From the NCBI RefSeq assembly GCF_000805335.1, contig NZ_KN708638.1, positions 5,781,629-5,845,628 on the forward strand: a stretch of 64,000 nucleotides of DNA, given 5' to 3'. The translations under genes and the position numbers were made by a program. Shown here in pieces: positions 1 to 8,034 of the stretch; within the stretch, counting starts at the first letter, position 1, and every line of letters starts with the position of its first letter. The notes under the pieces were generated by a model. The model was given only the letters and a program-made list of their open reading frames with translations. It did no database searches and had not been told where the DNA came from. Source of the stretch: Streptomyces sp. CT34. Lineage in GTDB: Bacteria; Actinomycetota; Actinomycetes; Streptomycetales; Streptomycetaceae.

Positions 1-1289
1 AGATCCCGCTCCAGGGGCGGCTGGGCTCGACCTCGCGGGCACCGCGCTGGGCGATCGCCTGGAAGTACCCGCCGGAGGAGGTCAACACCAAGCTGGTGGA
101 CATCCGCGTCGGCGTCGGCCGCACCGGCCGGGTCACGCCGTACGCGGTCGTCGAGCCGGTCACGGTCGCCGGCTCCGAGGTGGAGTTCGCCACCCTGCAC
201 AACCAGGACGTGGTCAAGGCCAAGGGCGTGCTCATCGGGGACACCGTCGTGATCCGCAAGGCCGGCGACGTGATCCCGGAGATCCTGGGCCCGGTCGTCG
301 ACCTGCGGGACGGCACCGAGCGGGAGTTCGCGATGCCGGCCGAGTGCCCCGAGTGCGGCACGGCCCTCCAGCCCGCCAAGGAGGGCGACATCGACCTCCG
401 CTGCCCCAACGCCCGTGCCTGCCCCGCCCAGATCCGCGAGCGGCTGTTCTACCTGGCCGGCCGCAAGTGCCTGGACATCGAGAACTTCGGCTATGTCGCG
501 GCCACCGCCCTCAGCCAGCCGCTGGAGCCCGCCGAGCCCCCGCTGAAGGACGAGGGCGGGCTCTTCGACCTCTCCATCGAGGAGCTGCTGCCCATCAAGT
601 CCTATGTCCTGGACCCCGATTCGGGACTCCCCAAGCGCGACCCGAAGACCGGCGAGGAGAAGGTCGTCACCTTCTTCGCCAACCAGAAGGGCGAGCCGAA
701 GAAGAACGCCCTCGCCATGCTGGAGAACATCCAGGCCGCCAAGGAGCGCCCGCTGGCCCGGATCCTCACCGGCCTGTCGATCCGGCACGTCGGCCCGGTC
801 GCGGCGCAGGCGCTGGCCCGGGAGTTCCGCTCGATCGACCGCATCCGGGACGCGAGCGAGGAGGAACTGGCCGCCGTGGACGGCGTCGGCGGGACCATCG
901 CCGCCTCGCTCAAGCAGTGGTTCGCCGACGACTGGCACCAGGAAATCATCGAGCGCTGGCGGGCCGCCGGCGTCCGTATGGAGGAGGAGCAGACCGGTGA
1001 GGAGGGCCCGCGCCCGCTGGAAGGCGTCACCGTCGTCGTAACGGGCACACTTCAGTCACACACCAGAGATGGCGCGAAAGAGGCCCTACAAGCTCTCGGT
1101 GCGAAGGTGACCGGATCCGTTTCGAAGAAGACCGGATTCGTAGTAGTGGGCGACAACCCGGGTTCGAAGTACGACAAAGCCATGCAGCTGAAGGTCCCCG
1201 TGCTGGACGATGATGGCTTCGCTGTGCTGCTGGAGCAGGGTCCCGAGGCGGCACGAGCGGTAGCCGTCACTCCGCCTGAGGAGGAGTGA
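1..1289 (+). CDS. ligA: NAD-dependent DNA ligase LigA, 3' part (5' end outside window)
   Basis: The enzyme seals nicks in replicated and repaired DNA using NAD+. The frame is open from base 3, before any start codon, and opens inside the conserved STSRAPRWAIAWKYPPEE block that leads into the OB fold, so the N-terminal adenylation core lies upstream of the window. Visible in order: OB fold, a four-Cys zinc finger (CPECG...CPNARACP, about bases 343-427), helix-hairpin-helix repeats (TGLSIRHVGPVAAQ; VDGVGGTIAASL) and a C-terminal BRCT domain (about 1020-1240). The last 250 bases use A/T-ending and rare codons (AGA, CTA, TCA, AAA) unlike the rest of the gene. A c-di-GMP gene follows in the same direction. 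Identification is secure; only the 5' truncation is uncertain. Confidence 0.96.
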   Translation, partial: IPLQGRLGSTSRAPRWAIAWKYPPEEVNTKLVDIRVGVGRTGRVTPYAVVEPVTVAGSEVEFATLHNQDVVKAKGVLIGDTVVIRKAGDVIPEILGPVVDLRDGTEREFAMPAECPECGTALQPAKEGDIDLRCPNARACPAQIRERLFYLAGRKCLDIENFGYVAATALSQPLEPAEPPLKDEGGLFDLSIEELLPIKSYVLDPDSGLPKRDPKTGEEKVVTFFANQKGEPKKNALAMLENIQAAKERPLARILTGLSIRHVGPVAAQALAREFRSIDRIRDASEEELAAVDGVGGTIAASLKQWFADDWHQEIIERWRAAGVRMEEEQTGEEGPRPLEGVTVVVTGTLQSHTRDGAKEALQALGAKVTGSVSKKTGFVVVGDNPGSKYDKAMQLKVPVLDDDGFAVLLEQGPEAARAVAVTPPEEE

Positions 1290-1445
1290 GGTGTCACCCT
1301 ATCGGCGCATACCAGATTGATCTGGGAGGCCGGGTCGCATTCGGGCAACCGCTGCCGATCGCTGCCCGCGATGGCCTTCCGCGGCCTACTGTTGACGTGT
1401 GCGCCTGCCGTGGCGCGGGCACAGCCGGCTGTGAGAGGGATCGGA

Positions 1446-3557
1446 ATGAAACCGACCGACAGCGCCGCTCCGGCGTCGCGGCTCCGCCGGCTCGTGGTGC
1501 CCGCGCTGCCCGCGGCCATCGTCATGGTGGCGGGCCTGGCGCTCGCCGCAGGTGTGGTGCGGACGCTCGGCGGAGGCGAGGCGCTGTTCCCGGACGGCGC
1601 CGTCGGCTGGTCGCTGGCGATCCTGACCGGCGTCATCGTCGGCCATCTGGTGGCCCTCGGCCGGGACCGCTGGTGGGGCGGCACGGGCTCCGGCGCCGCC
1701 CTCGCCCTCGCCGTACTCCTCCTGTACGGCTGGGTGCCGGCCACCCTGGTCAGCCTCTCCGTCGTGGTCCTGGTCGGTGCCGCCCGGCGGCACCGCTGGC
1801 GACAGGCCCTGGTGCACGGGGCGGTCGACGTCCTCGGCATCGGCGCCGCGGCGCTCGCCCTCGCCGCCTGCGGGGTGCACGCCACCGTCCGCCACCCCTG
1901 GACGCCCGACGCCTGGGACCTCTCCGTGCTGCCCCAGGTCGTGATGACGGCCGCGGGCTACCTCCTCGTCAGCCGGGCGCTGCTCTGGTTCAGCCTGGCG
2001 CCGCGCACCGGCGGACTGCCCACCATCGCCCGTACGGCCGTGGTGCGGCAGGCACTCGTCGGCGTCGCACTGCTCGGCATCTCGCCGCTGATCGCCGTCT
2101 GCGCGGTCAACGCCCCGCTGCTGCTGCCGCTGTTCGCGGTGCCGCTCATCGCGCTGGACTCCACCCTCTGGATAGCCCGTGCGCGGGCCGAGGAGCAGCT
2201 CCGCGACCCGCTGACCGGCCTGCCCAACCGCCAGTGGCTGCTGGAGCGCACCTGGTCCGCCCTGGACGAGGCCGAGCGCGTCGGCGTCCGGTCGGCGCTG
2301 GTCCTCATCGACCTGGACCGCTTCCGCTCGGTCAACGACACCCTCGGGCACCTCGCCGGCGACCGCCTGCTGCTGCAGATCGCCGACCGGCTGCGGCACG
2401 CCCTCCCGCGCGGCGCCGAGGCCGCCCGGCTCGGCGGCGACGAGTTCGCCGTCCTGCTGCCGACCACCGACTCCCTCACCAGCTCCCAGCGGGTGGCCCG
2501 CAACCTCGTCGCCGCCCTCGGCTCCCCGCTGGACCTGGACGGACTGACCCTCGTGCTCGAAGCCAGCGCGGGAGTCGCCGTCTTCCCCGACCACGCCCTG
2601 GACGCCGAGGGGCTGCTGCGGCGCGCCGATGTGGCGATGTACCAGGCCAAGCGGGACCGCAGCGGCGTCGAGCTCTACGAGGCCAAGCGGGACGGCAACA
2701 CCCCGGACCGGCTGGGCCTGTTGGGCGATCTGCGCCGCGCCCTGGACGCCGGCGACGTCGAGCTGCACTACCAGCCCAAGGTCGGGTTCGACGGACATGT
2801 CTCCGGCCTGGAGGCGCTGGTCCGCTGGGTCCATCCGGACCGGGGCAGGGTGCCACCCGACGAGTTCATCGCCATCGCCGAGTCCTCCGGGCTGATGCCC
2901 CGGCTGACCGAGTACGTCCTGGAGACCGCGCTCGCCCAGGTGGCGCGCTGGCGCGCGATGGGCCTGGAGGTGCCGGTCGCGGTCAACGTCTCACCGCGCG
3001 ATGTGCACTCGCCGGGCTTCGCCGGGGCGGTCGCCGCCCGGCTGGCACGGCACCGCGTCCCGCCCGGGGCGCTCCAGCTGGAGATAACCGAGCACGTCCT
3101 GCTGGAGGACCCGCAGCGGGCCGCCGACACCCTCGCCGGGCTCACCGCCCACGGCGTGAAGATGTCGCTGGACGACTTCGGCACCGGCTACAGCTCGCTG
3201 GTCCACCTGCGCCGCCTCCCGGTGAGCGAGCTCAAGATCGACCGCTCCTTCGTGGCCCGGCTGGCCGTCGACACCGAGGACGCCGAGATCGTCCGCTGCA
3301 CCCTCGACCTCGCCCACTCCCTGGGCCTGCTGGTCGTCGCCGAGGGCGTCGAGGACGACGAGACCTGGGAGCGATTGCGGGACCTCGGCTGCGACGCCGT
3401 GCAGGGCTGGCTGGTGGCCGCCGCGATGCCACCGGACGAGACCACGGCCTGGCTCAGGGCCCGCGGCGAACGCGGCTGGCACCGCGAATCGGAGACGACC
3501 GCCCTGACGGCGGAGAAGGCAGCCGAGCGCCCTTCGGGACAGGTCCTGAAGAAGTGA
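1446..3557 (+). CDS. rmdB: Membrane-bound GGDEF-EAL cyclic-di-GMP enzyme (RmdB-like)
   Basis: Makes and/or degrades the developmental second messenger c-di-GMP at the membrane. The 703-aa protein has a multi-spanning hydrophobic N-terminus (about residues 15-240), a GGDEF domain with intact RLGGDEF near residue 331 and an EAL domain with intact EALVRW near residue 456. Downstream EAL residues are kept (NVSPRD, ITEHVLLED, DDFGTGYSS, KIDRSF, AEGVED), so phosphodiesterase activity is expected. No RxxD inhibitory site precedes GGDEF (the position reads PRGA). ATG 1446 was chosen because GAGAGGGA stands just upstream; an in-frame start at 1317 would add 43 uncharacteristic residues. Position beside ligA and architecture match S. 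coelicolor RmdB (SCO5495), a phosphodiesterase affecting development; the symbol rests on that match from memory. Confidence 0.9.
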   Translation: MKPTDSAAPASRLRRLVVPALPAAIVMVAGLALAAGVVRTLGGGEALFPDGAVGWSLAILTGVIVGHLVALGRDRWWGGTGSGAALALAVLLLYGWVPATLVSLSVVVLVGAARRHRWRQALVHGAVDVLGIGAAALALAACGVHATVRHPWTPDAWDLSVLPQVVMTAAGYLLVSRALLWFSLAPRTGGLPTIARTAVVRQALVGVALLGISPLIAVCAVNAPLLLPLFAVPLIALDSTLWIARARAEEQLRDPLTGLPNRQWLLERTWSALDEAERVGVRSALVLIDLDRFRSVNDTLGHLAGDRLLLQIADRLRHALPRGAEAARLGGDEFAVLLPTTDSLTSSQRVARNLVAALGSPLDLDGLTLVLEASAGVAVFPDHALDAEGLLRRADVAMYQAKRDRSGVELYEAKRDGNTPDRLGLLGDLRRALDAGDVELHYQPKVGFDGHVSGLEALVRWVHPDRGRVPPDEFIAIAESSGLMPRLTEYVLETALAQVARWRAMGLEVPVAVNVSPRDVHSPGFAGAVAARLARHRVPPGALQLEITEHVLLEDPQRAADTLAGLTAHGVKMSLDDFGTGYSSLVHLRRLPVSELKIDRSFVARLAVDTEDAEIVRCTLDLAHSLGLLVVAEGVEDDETWERLRDLGCDAVQGWLVAAAMPPDETTAWLRARGERGWHRESETTALTAEKAAERPSGQVLKK

Positions 3558-4100
3558 CCCGGCCACCGGCCGTCCCGTGTCCCCGCTCCGAAGAACCTCC
3601 CGGGCCCCCGGCCCCGCCAGAACCCCCCGAGCCCCCGGCCCCGCCGGACACGGCGGCCGAGCCCCGGCCCGACGGGAGCGGCCCCGCCGACCCCGGGCCG
3701 CCCGAGCCGCCGGACGACCCGGCGCCCCCGCCGGCCGACGGCGCCTGACGCCACCGCCCCGGCCGTGCGGGCCCCGTACGCCGCTGCCGGCCGGGCCCTG
3801 GGCCCTGTCGTCGAACTCCCGCCTGCCGGCCGGCGCCCTGCACGCGCCCCCACCCTCGAACCGGCTTCGCACGGCTCGGGCGGGGGACCCCCTTCGCCGC
3901 ACCGGACGACGACCCCGGTACTTCCAGTACAGGGGCCGTCGCCCGGCACGCCGAGAGTACGCACCGGACGCCGCCCGGCCGCCCTTCGGGCGGACGACGG
4001 GAGTGTGACGACAGGGCCTGGCGCACCCCCGCGGGCGGCCCGGCGAAAGCGTTTCGCGACAGCGTTCCCGTACGCCATAGGATTGGCCCGGAAAACTCCA
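3558..4100. other. Long intergenic stretch without a convincing gene
   Basis: About 540 bases separate the c-di-GMP gene from the gatC upstream hairpin. Open frames exist on both strands, but they are Pro-rich (plus) or Gly/Arg-rich (minus) low-complexity translations with no ribosome site or recognisable domain. I see no gene here. The gatCAB promoter probably lies toward the right end, but I could not assign -35/-10 boxes. Confidence 0.6.
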
Positions 4101-4127
4101 GCGGAGAATTCGACCGGAATTCTCCGC
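4101..4127. promoter_or_regulatory. Perfect 11-bp inverted repeat upstream of gatC
   Basis: GCGGAGAATTC (4101-4111) is followed by GACCG and then GAATTCTCCGC (4117-4127), a perfect dyad 53 bases before the gatC ATG. It is far less GC-rich than the terminators in this window and lacks a T-run, so an operator or 5' UTR hairpin is more likely than a terminator. The binding factor is unknown. Confidence 0.6.
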
Positions 4128-4179
4128 ACCGGAACATCCCGCCCAGAACACTCCGCCGAAAACACCAGAGGATCGCTGC

Positions 4180-4476
4180 ATGCCTGGCATCACGCGCGAG
4201 GAGGTCGCCCACCTCGCCCGGCTGGCACGTCTGGAGCTGAAGGACGAAGAGCTCGACCACTTCGCCGGACAGCTCGACGACATCATCGGCGCGGTCGCCC
4301 GCGTCTCCGAGGTCGCCGATCAAGACGTACCGCCGACCTCCCACCCGCTGCCCCTGACCAACGTCATGCGGCCGGACGAGGTCCGTCCGTCGCTGACCCC
4401 CGAGCAGGCGCTCTCCGGCGCCCCGGCCCAGGAGCAGCAGCGTTTCAAGGTGCCGCAGATCCTGGGGGAGGAGTGA
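4180..4476 (+). CDS. gatC: Asp/Glu-tRNA amidotransferase subunit C
   Basis: Small 98-aa subunit of the GatCAB complex, which converts misacylated Glu-tRNA(Gln) and Asp-tRNA(Asn) to the correct Gln- and Asn-tRNAs in the cytoplasm. The family start (MPGITREEVAHLARLARLEL), the central DDIIGAVARV segment and the C-terminal MRPDEVRPSLTPEQAL are all present and the length is normal. ATG 4180 follows AGAGGATC at proper spacing. gatA begins two bases after the stop, and the gatA ribosome site (GGGGGAGGAG) lies within the end of gatC, so the two are translationally coupled. Confidence 0.96.
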   Translation: MPGITREEVAHLARLARLELKDEELDHFAGQLDDIIGAVARVSEVADQDVPPTSHPLPLTNVMRPDEVRPSLTPEQALSGAPAQEQQRFKVPQILGEE

Positions 4477-4478
4477 CC

Positions 4479-5972
4479 ATGGCCGACCTGATCAAGCTCA
4501 CCGCCGCCGAGATCGCGGCGAGGATCGCCTCCGGCGAGCTCACCGCCGTCGAGGTGACCGAGGCCCATCTGGCCCGTATCGAGGCCGTCGACGAGAAGGT
4601 GCACGCCTTCCTGCACGTGGACCGCGAGGGCGCGCTCGCCCAGGCCCGCGCCGTCGACGAGAAGCGGGCCCGCGGCGAGGAGCTGGGCCCGCTGGCCGGC
4701 GTCCCGCTGGCCCTCAAGGACATCTTCACGACCGAGGGCATGCCCACCACCGTCGGTTCGAAGATCCTCGAAGGCTGGCTCCCGCCGTACGACGCGACCC
4801 TGACCAAGAAGCTCAAGGCCGCCGACGTCGTCATCCTCGGCAAGACCAACATGGACGAGTTCGCCATGGGGTCCTCCACCGAGAACAGCGCCTACGGCCC
4901 GACCGGCAACCCCTGGGACCTGACCAAGATCCCCGGCGGCTCCGGCGGCGGCTCCTCCGCCGCGCTGGCCTCCTTCCAGGCCCCGCTCGCCATCGGCACG
5001 GACACCGGCGGCTCCATCCGCCAGCCCGCCGCGGTCACCGGCACCGTCGGCGTCAAGCCCACCTACGGCGGCGTCTCCCGCTACGGCATGGTGGCCTTCT
5101 CCAGCTCCCTGGACCAGGGCGGCCCGTGCGCCCGTACGGTGCTGGACACGGCGCTGCTCCACGAGGCCATCGCCGGCCACGACCCGCTGGACTCCACCTC
5201 CATCGACGCGCCGGTCCCGCCGGTCGTCGAGGCGGCCCGCAACGGCAGCGTCGAGGGCATGCGGGTCGGCGTCGTCAAGCAGTTCCGTGGTGAGGGCTAC
5301 CAGGCCGGTGTCCTCCAGCGCTTCGACGAGTCCGTCGCCCTCCTCAAGGAGCTGGGCGCCGAGATCGTCGAGCTGGACTGCCCGTCCTTCGACCTGGCGC
5401 TGGCGGCGTACTACCTGATCGCGCCGTCCGAGTGCTCCTCCAACCTGGCTCGCTTCGACGCCATGCGCTACGGCCTGCGGGTCGGCGACGACGGCACGAA
5501 GTCCGCCGAGGAGGTCACCGCCCTGACCCGCGAGGCCGGCTTCGGCCCCGAGGTCAAGCGCCGCATCATGCTCGGCACGTACGCGCTCAGCTCCGGCTAC
5601 TACGACGCGTACTACGGCAGCGCCCAGAAGGTCCGGACCCTCATCACCCGCGACTTCGAGAAGGCGTTCGAGCGGGTCGACGTGATCGTCTCGCCGACCA
5701 CGCCGACCACCGCGTTCCCGATCGGCGAGCGGGCCGACGACCCGATGGCGATGTACCTCGCCGACGTGTGCACGCTCCCCGTCAACCTGGCGGGCAACGC
5801 CGCCATGTCGCTGCCCTGCGGCCTGGCTCCCGAGGACGGCCTGCCGGTCGGTCTCCAGATCGTCGCCCCGGCCATGAAGGACGACCGGCTCTACAAGGTC
5901 GGTGCCGCGGTCGAGGCCGCGTTCACCGAGAAGTGGGGCCATCACCTGCTTGAGGAGGCACCTGCACTATGA
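4479..5972 (+). CDS. gatA: Asp/Glu-tRNA amidotransferase subunit A (amidase)
   Basis: Glutaminase subunit of GatCAB, which releases ammonia from glutamine for transamidation. The 497-aa protein carries the amidase-signature catalytic triad: Lys in LALKDIFTT, cis-Ser in GGSGGGSSAAL and nucleophilic Ser in GTDTGGSIRQPA. Length is typical. ATG 4479 was chosen for the strong GGGGGAGGAG just upstream and the MADLIKLTAAEIA start normal for the family. An 80-aa membrane protein overlaps its stop codon by four bases (ATGA), and gatB follows, so one transcript probably covers all four genes. Confidence 0.97.
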   Translation: MADLIKLTAAEIAARIASGELTAVEVTEAHLARIEAVDEKVHAFLHVDREGALAQARAVDEKRARGEELGPLAGVPLALKDIFTTEGMPTTVGSKILEGWLPPYDATLTKKLKAADVVILGKTNMDEFAMGSSTENSAYGPTGNPWDLTKIPGGSGGGSSAALASFQAPLAIGTDTGGSIRQPAAVTGTVGVKPTYGGVSRYGMVAFSSSLDQGGPCARTVLDTALLHEAIAGHDPLDSTSIDAPVPPVVEAARNGSVEGMRVGVVKQFRGEGYQAGVLQRFDESVALLKELGAEIVELDCPSFDLALAAYYLIAPSECSSNLARFDAMRYGLRVGDDGTKSAEEVTALTREAGFGPEVKRRIMLGTYALSSGYYDAYYGSAQKVRTLITRDFEKAFERVDVIVSPTTPTTAFPIGERADDPMAMYLADVCTLPVNLAGNAAMSLPCGLAPEDGLPVGLQIVAPAMKDDRLYKVGAAVEAAFTEKWGHHLLEEAPAL

Positions 5973-6211
5973 GTGGCAAGCTCGCGAAGGCCAAGGGCTT
6001 CAAGAAGTCCAAGCCCGGCACGTATCTGTCCATCGGCACCACGCTGTTCGGCGCGGTGAGCGTCGTGAAGCAGGCGAAGAAGGCCAGGGGGGAGCACGAC
6101 ACGCTCCAGCTGGTCGACGCCGTCGTCTCCGCCGCCGCCATCGTCACCGGCGTCGCCCTGCTCATCCGCGAACTGCGCCGTCTCAACGACGACGACGTCC
6201 TCGCGGACTGA
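5969..6211 (+). CDS. Small conserved membrane protein between gatA and gatB
   Basis: An 80-aa protein of unknown function. The N-terminus is basic (SGKLAKAKGFKKSKPG), followed by a hydrophobic stretch (TYLSIGTTLFGAVSVV), a charged linker, and a second hydrophobic helix (VDAVVSAAAIVTGVALLI) ending in a basic then acidic tail. The start overlaps the gatA stop as ATGA, which strongly implies translational coupling. My recollection is that S. coelicolor has a gene of similar size in this position, so it appears to be a stable part of the gatCAB operon. No catalytic motif is visible. It could tether the complex to the membrane, but that is speculation. Confidence 0.82.
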   Translation: MSGKLAKAKGFKKSKPGTYLSIGTTLFGAVSVVKQAKKARGEHDTLQLVDAVVSAAAIVTGVALLIRELRRLNDDDVLAD

Positions 6212-6242
6212 CCGGCGCCGGACCTGAGAGGTTAGTTTCACC

Positions 6243-7751
6243 GTGACTGTCACCGACCTGGTGCCGTACGAGGACGCGCTGGCCGCCTACGACCCCGTGA
6301 TGGGGCTCGAGGTACACGTCGAACTCGGCACCGCCACCAAGATGTTCTGCGGGTGCGCCACCACCCTGGGCGCCGAGCCCAACTCGCAGACCTGCCCCAC
6401 CTGCCTGGGCATGCCCGGCTCGCTGCCGGTCGTCAACGCGACCGGTGTGGAGTCCGCCGTCAAGATCGGCCTGGCACTGCACTGCACCATCGCCGACTGG
6501 TGCCGCTTCGCCCGGAAGAACTACTTCTATCCGGACATGCCGAAGAACTTCCAGACGTCCCAGTACGACGAGCCGATCGCCTTCGACGGCTACCTGGACG
6601 TGCAGCTGGAGGACGGCGAGGTCTTCCGCGTCCACATCGAGCGCGCGCACATGGAGGAGGACACCGGCAAGTCCACCCACATCGGCGGTGCCACCGGCCG
6701 GATCCACGGCGCCCGGCACTCGCTGCTGGACTACAACCGCGCCGGCATCCCGCTCATCGAGATCGTCACCAAGCCCATCGAGGGCGCCGGCGAGCGGGCC
6801 CCCGAGGTCGCCAGGGCGTACGTCGCCGAACTGCGCGAGCTGATCCGGGCGTTGGGCGTCTCCGAGGCCCGTATGGAGATGGGCCAGATGCGCTGCGACG
6901 TGAACCTCTCGCTGCGCCCCAAGGGCACCGAGAAGTTCGGCACCCGCTCGGAGACCAAGAACGTCAACTCGCTGCGTTCCGTGGAGCGCGCCGCCCGCTT
7001 CGAGATCCAGCGCCACGCCGCGGTGCTGTCCTCCGGCGGCACGGTCATCCAGGAGACCCGGCACTTCCACGAGGACGACGGCTCCACGACCTCCGGCCGG
7101 GTCAAGGAGGAGGCCGAGGACTACCGCTACTTCCCCGAGCCGGACCTGGTGCCGGTGGCCCCCTCCCGCGAGTGGGTCGAGGAACTGCGGGCCGGGCTCC
7201 CCGAGCTGCCGCGGCTGCGCCGCAACCGGCTGCGCGAGGAGTGGGGCGTCTCCCAGCACGACATGCAGTCGATCCTCAACGCCGGCGCGGTCGACCTGAT
7301 CGTCGCCACCGTCGAGGCCGGCGCGGACTCCGCCGCGGCCCGCAAGTGGTGGATGGGCGAGCTGGCCCGCCGCGCCAACGAGGACGGCACGGACCTGGCG
7401 GCGCTGCCGATCACCCCCGAGCAGGTCGCACGGGTCACCGCGCTGGTCGCCGACGGCTCGCTCAACGACAAGCTGGCCCGCCAGACCATCGAGGGCGTGC
7501 TCGCCGGCGAGGGCGACCCCGACACGGTCGTCGAGAAGCGCGGGCTGAAGGTCGTCTCCGACGAGGGTGCCCTCGGCACCGCCGTCGACGAGGCGATCGC
7601 CGCCAACGCCGCCATCGCCGACAAGATCCGCGGCGGCAAGGTCGCCGCGGCCGGCGCCCTGGTCGGCGCGGTCATGAAGGCCACCCGCGGCCAGGCGGAC
7701 GCCGCCCGGGTGCGGGAGCTGATTCTCGAGCGGCTCGCCGCGGAAGAATGA
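6243..7751 (+). CDS. gatB: Asp/Glu-tRNA amidotransferase subunit B
   Basis: tRNA-binding and kinase/transamidase subunit of GatCAB. The 502-aa protein shows the family signature GLEVHVELGTATKMFCGC, the zinc-type cysteines (CGC...CPTCLG), the LDYNRAGIPLIEIVTKP block and the C-terminal YqeY-like tail (AAGALVGAVMKATRGQADA). Length is normal. GTG 6243 lies behind GAGAGGTTAG. It is the last gene of the gatCA-x-B operon and is followed by a strong hairpin terminator. Confidence 0.97.
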   Translation: MTVTDLVPYEDALAAYDPVMGLEVHVELGTATKMFCGCATTLGAEPNSQTCPTCLGMPGSLPVVNATGVESAVKIGLALHCTIADWCRFARKNYFYPDMPKNFQTSQYDEPIAFDGYLDVQLEDGEVFRVHIERAHMEEDTGKSTHIGGATGRIHGARHSLLDYNRAGIPLIEIVTKPIEGAGERAPEVARAYVAELRELIRALGVSEARMEMGQMRCDVNLSLRPKGTEKFGTRSETKNVNSLRSVERAARFEIQRHAAVLSSGGTVIQETRHFHEDDGSTTSGRVKEEAEDYRYFPEPDLVPVAPSREWVEELRAGLPELPRLRRNRLREEWGVSQHDMQSILNAGAVDLIVATVEAGADSAAARKWWMGELARRANEDGTDLAALPITPEQVARVTALVADGSLNDKLARQTIEGVLAGEGDPDTVVEKRGLKVVSDEGALGTAVDEAIAANAAIADKIRGGKVAAAGALVGAVMKATRGQADAARVRELILERLAAEE

Positions 7752-7807
7752 TCGAGCAGAACCTGATGATCGAGCACAGCCTGGAGAAGCCCGGCGTCGA
7801 GGGCTGA
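7748..7807 (+). CDS. Possible 19-aa ORF overlapping the gatB stop
   Basis: A tiny frame starts at the ATGA that contains the gatB stop and ends 17 bases before the terminator hairpin. It encodes MIEQNLMIEHSLEKPGVEG, and its first 36 bases are an 18-bp near-duplication (ATGATCGAGCA-A-CCTG twice). The coupled position resembles real overlapping genes, but the ribosome site is weak and no family is recognised. It may simply be 3' UTR. Confidence 0.25.
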   Translation: MIEQNLMIEHSLEKPGVEG

Positions 7808-7824
7808 GCCCCGGATCGTGCCGT

Positions 7825-7864
7825 ACGGAGCGGCCGACCCTCCCCGGAGGGCCGGCCGCTCCGT
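7825..7864 (+). terminator. Hairpin terminator after gatB
   Basis: ACGGAGCGGCCG (7825-7836) pairs perfectly with CGGCCGCTCCGT (7853-7864), and CCCTCC/GGAGGG pair inside, giving an 18-bp near-continuous stem. There is no T-run, as is usual in Streptomyces. Confidence 0.8.
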
Positions 7865-8034
7865 CGTCCGCGCAGGGCCGCCCTCCGAGGCGCGTGCCCG
7901 GCGAGATTTCTCGATCTTCCCCTTCCAGGGCGGAATGCCACGCCCGCCCGCGGTGCTGTCACCGGCGAAGGGTCAAAGGATCAACGGATACGGGACCTCG
8001 GGTCACCGCCCGCCGGACAGTGGAGGATCGAGCA

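Noticed and set aside
1286..3748. 820-aa frame overlapping the GGDEF-EAL gene
   Set aside because: Arg/Pro/Ala-rich translation of the real gene in another frame; no motifs or ribosome site.
3454..4344. Minus-strand Gly-rich frame between the c-di-GMP gene and gatC
   Set aside because: Overlaps gatC antisense, low complexity, no plausible start; a by-product of high GC.
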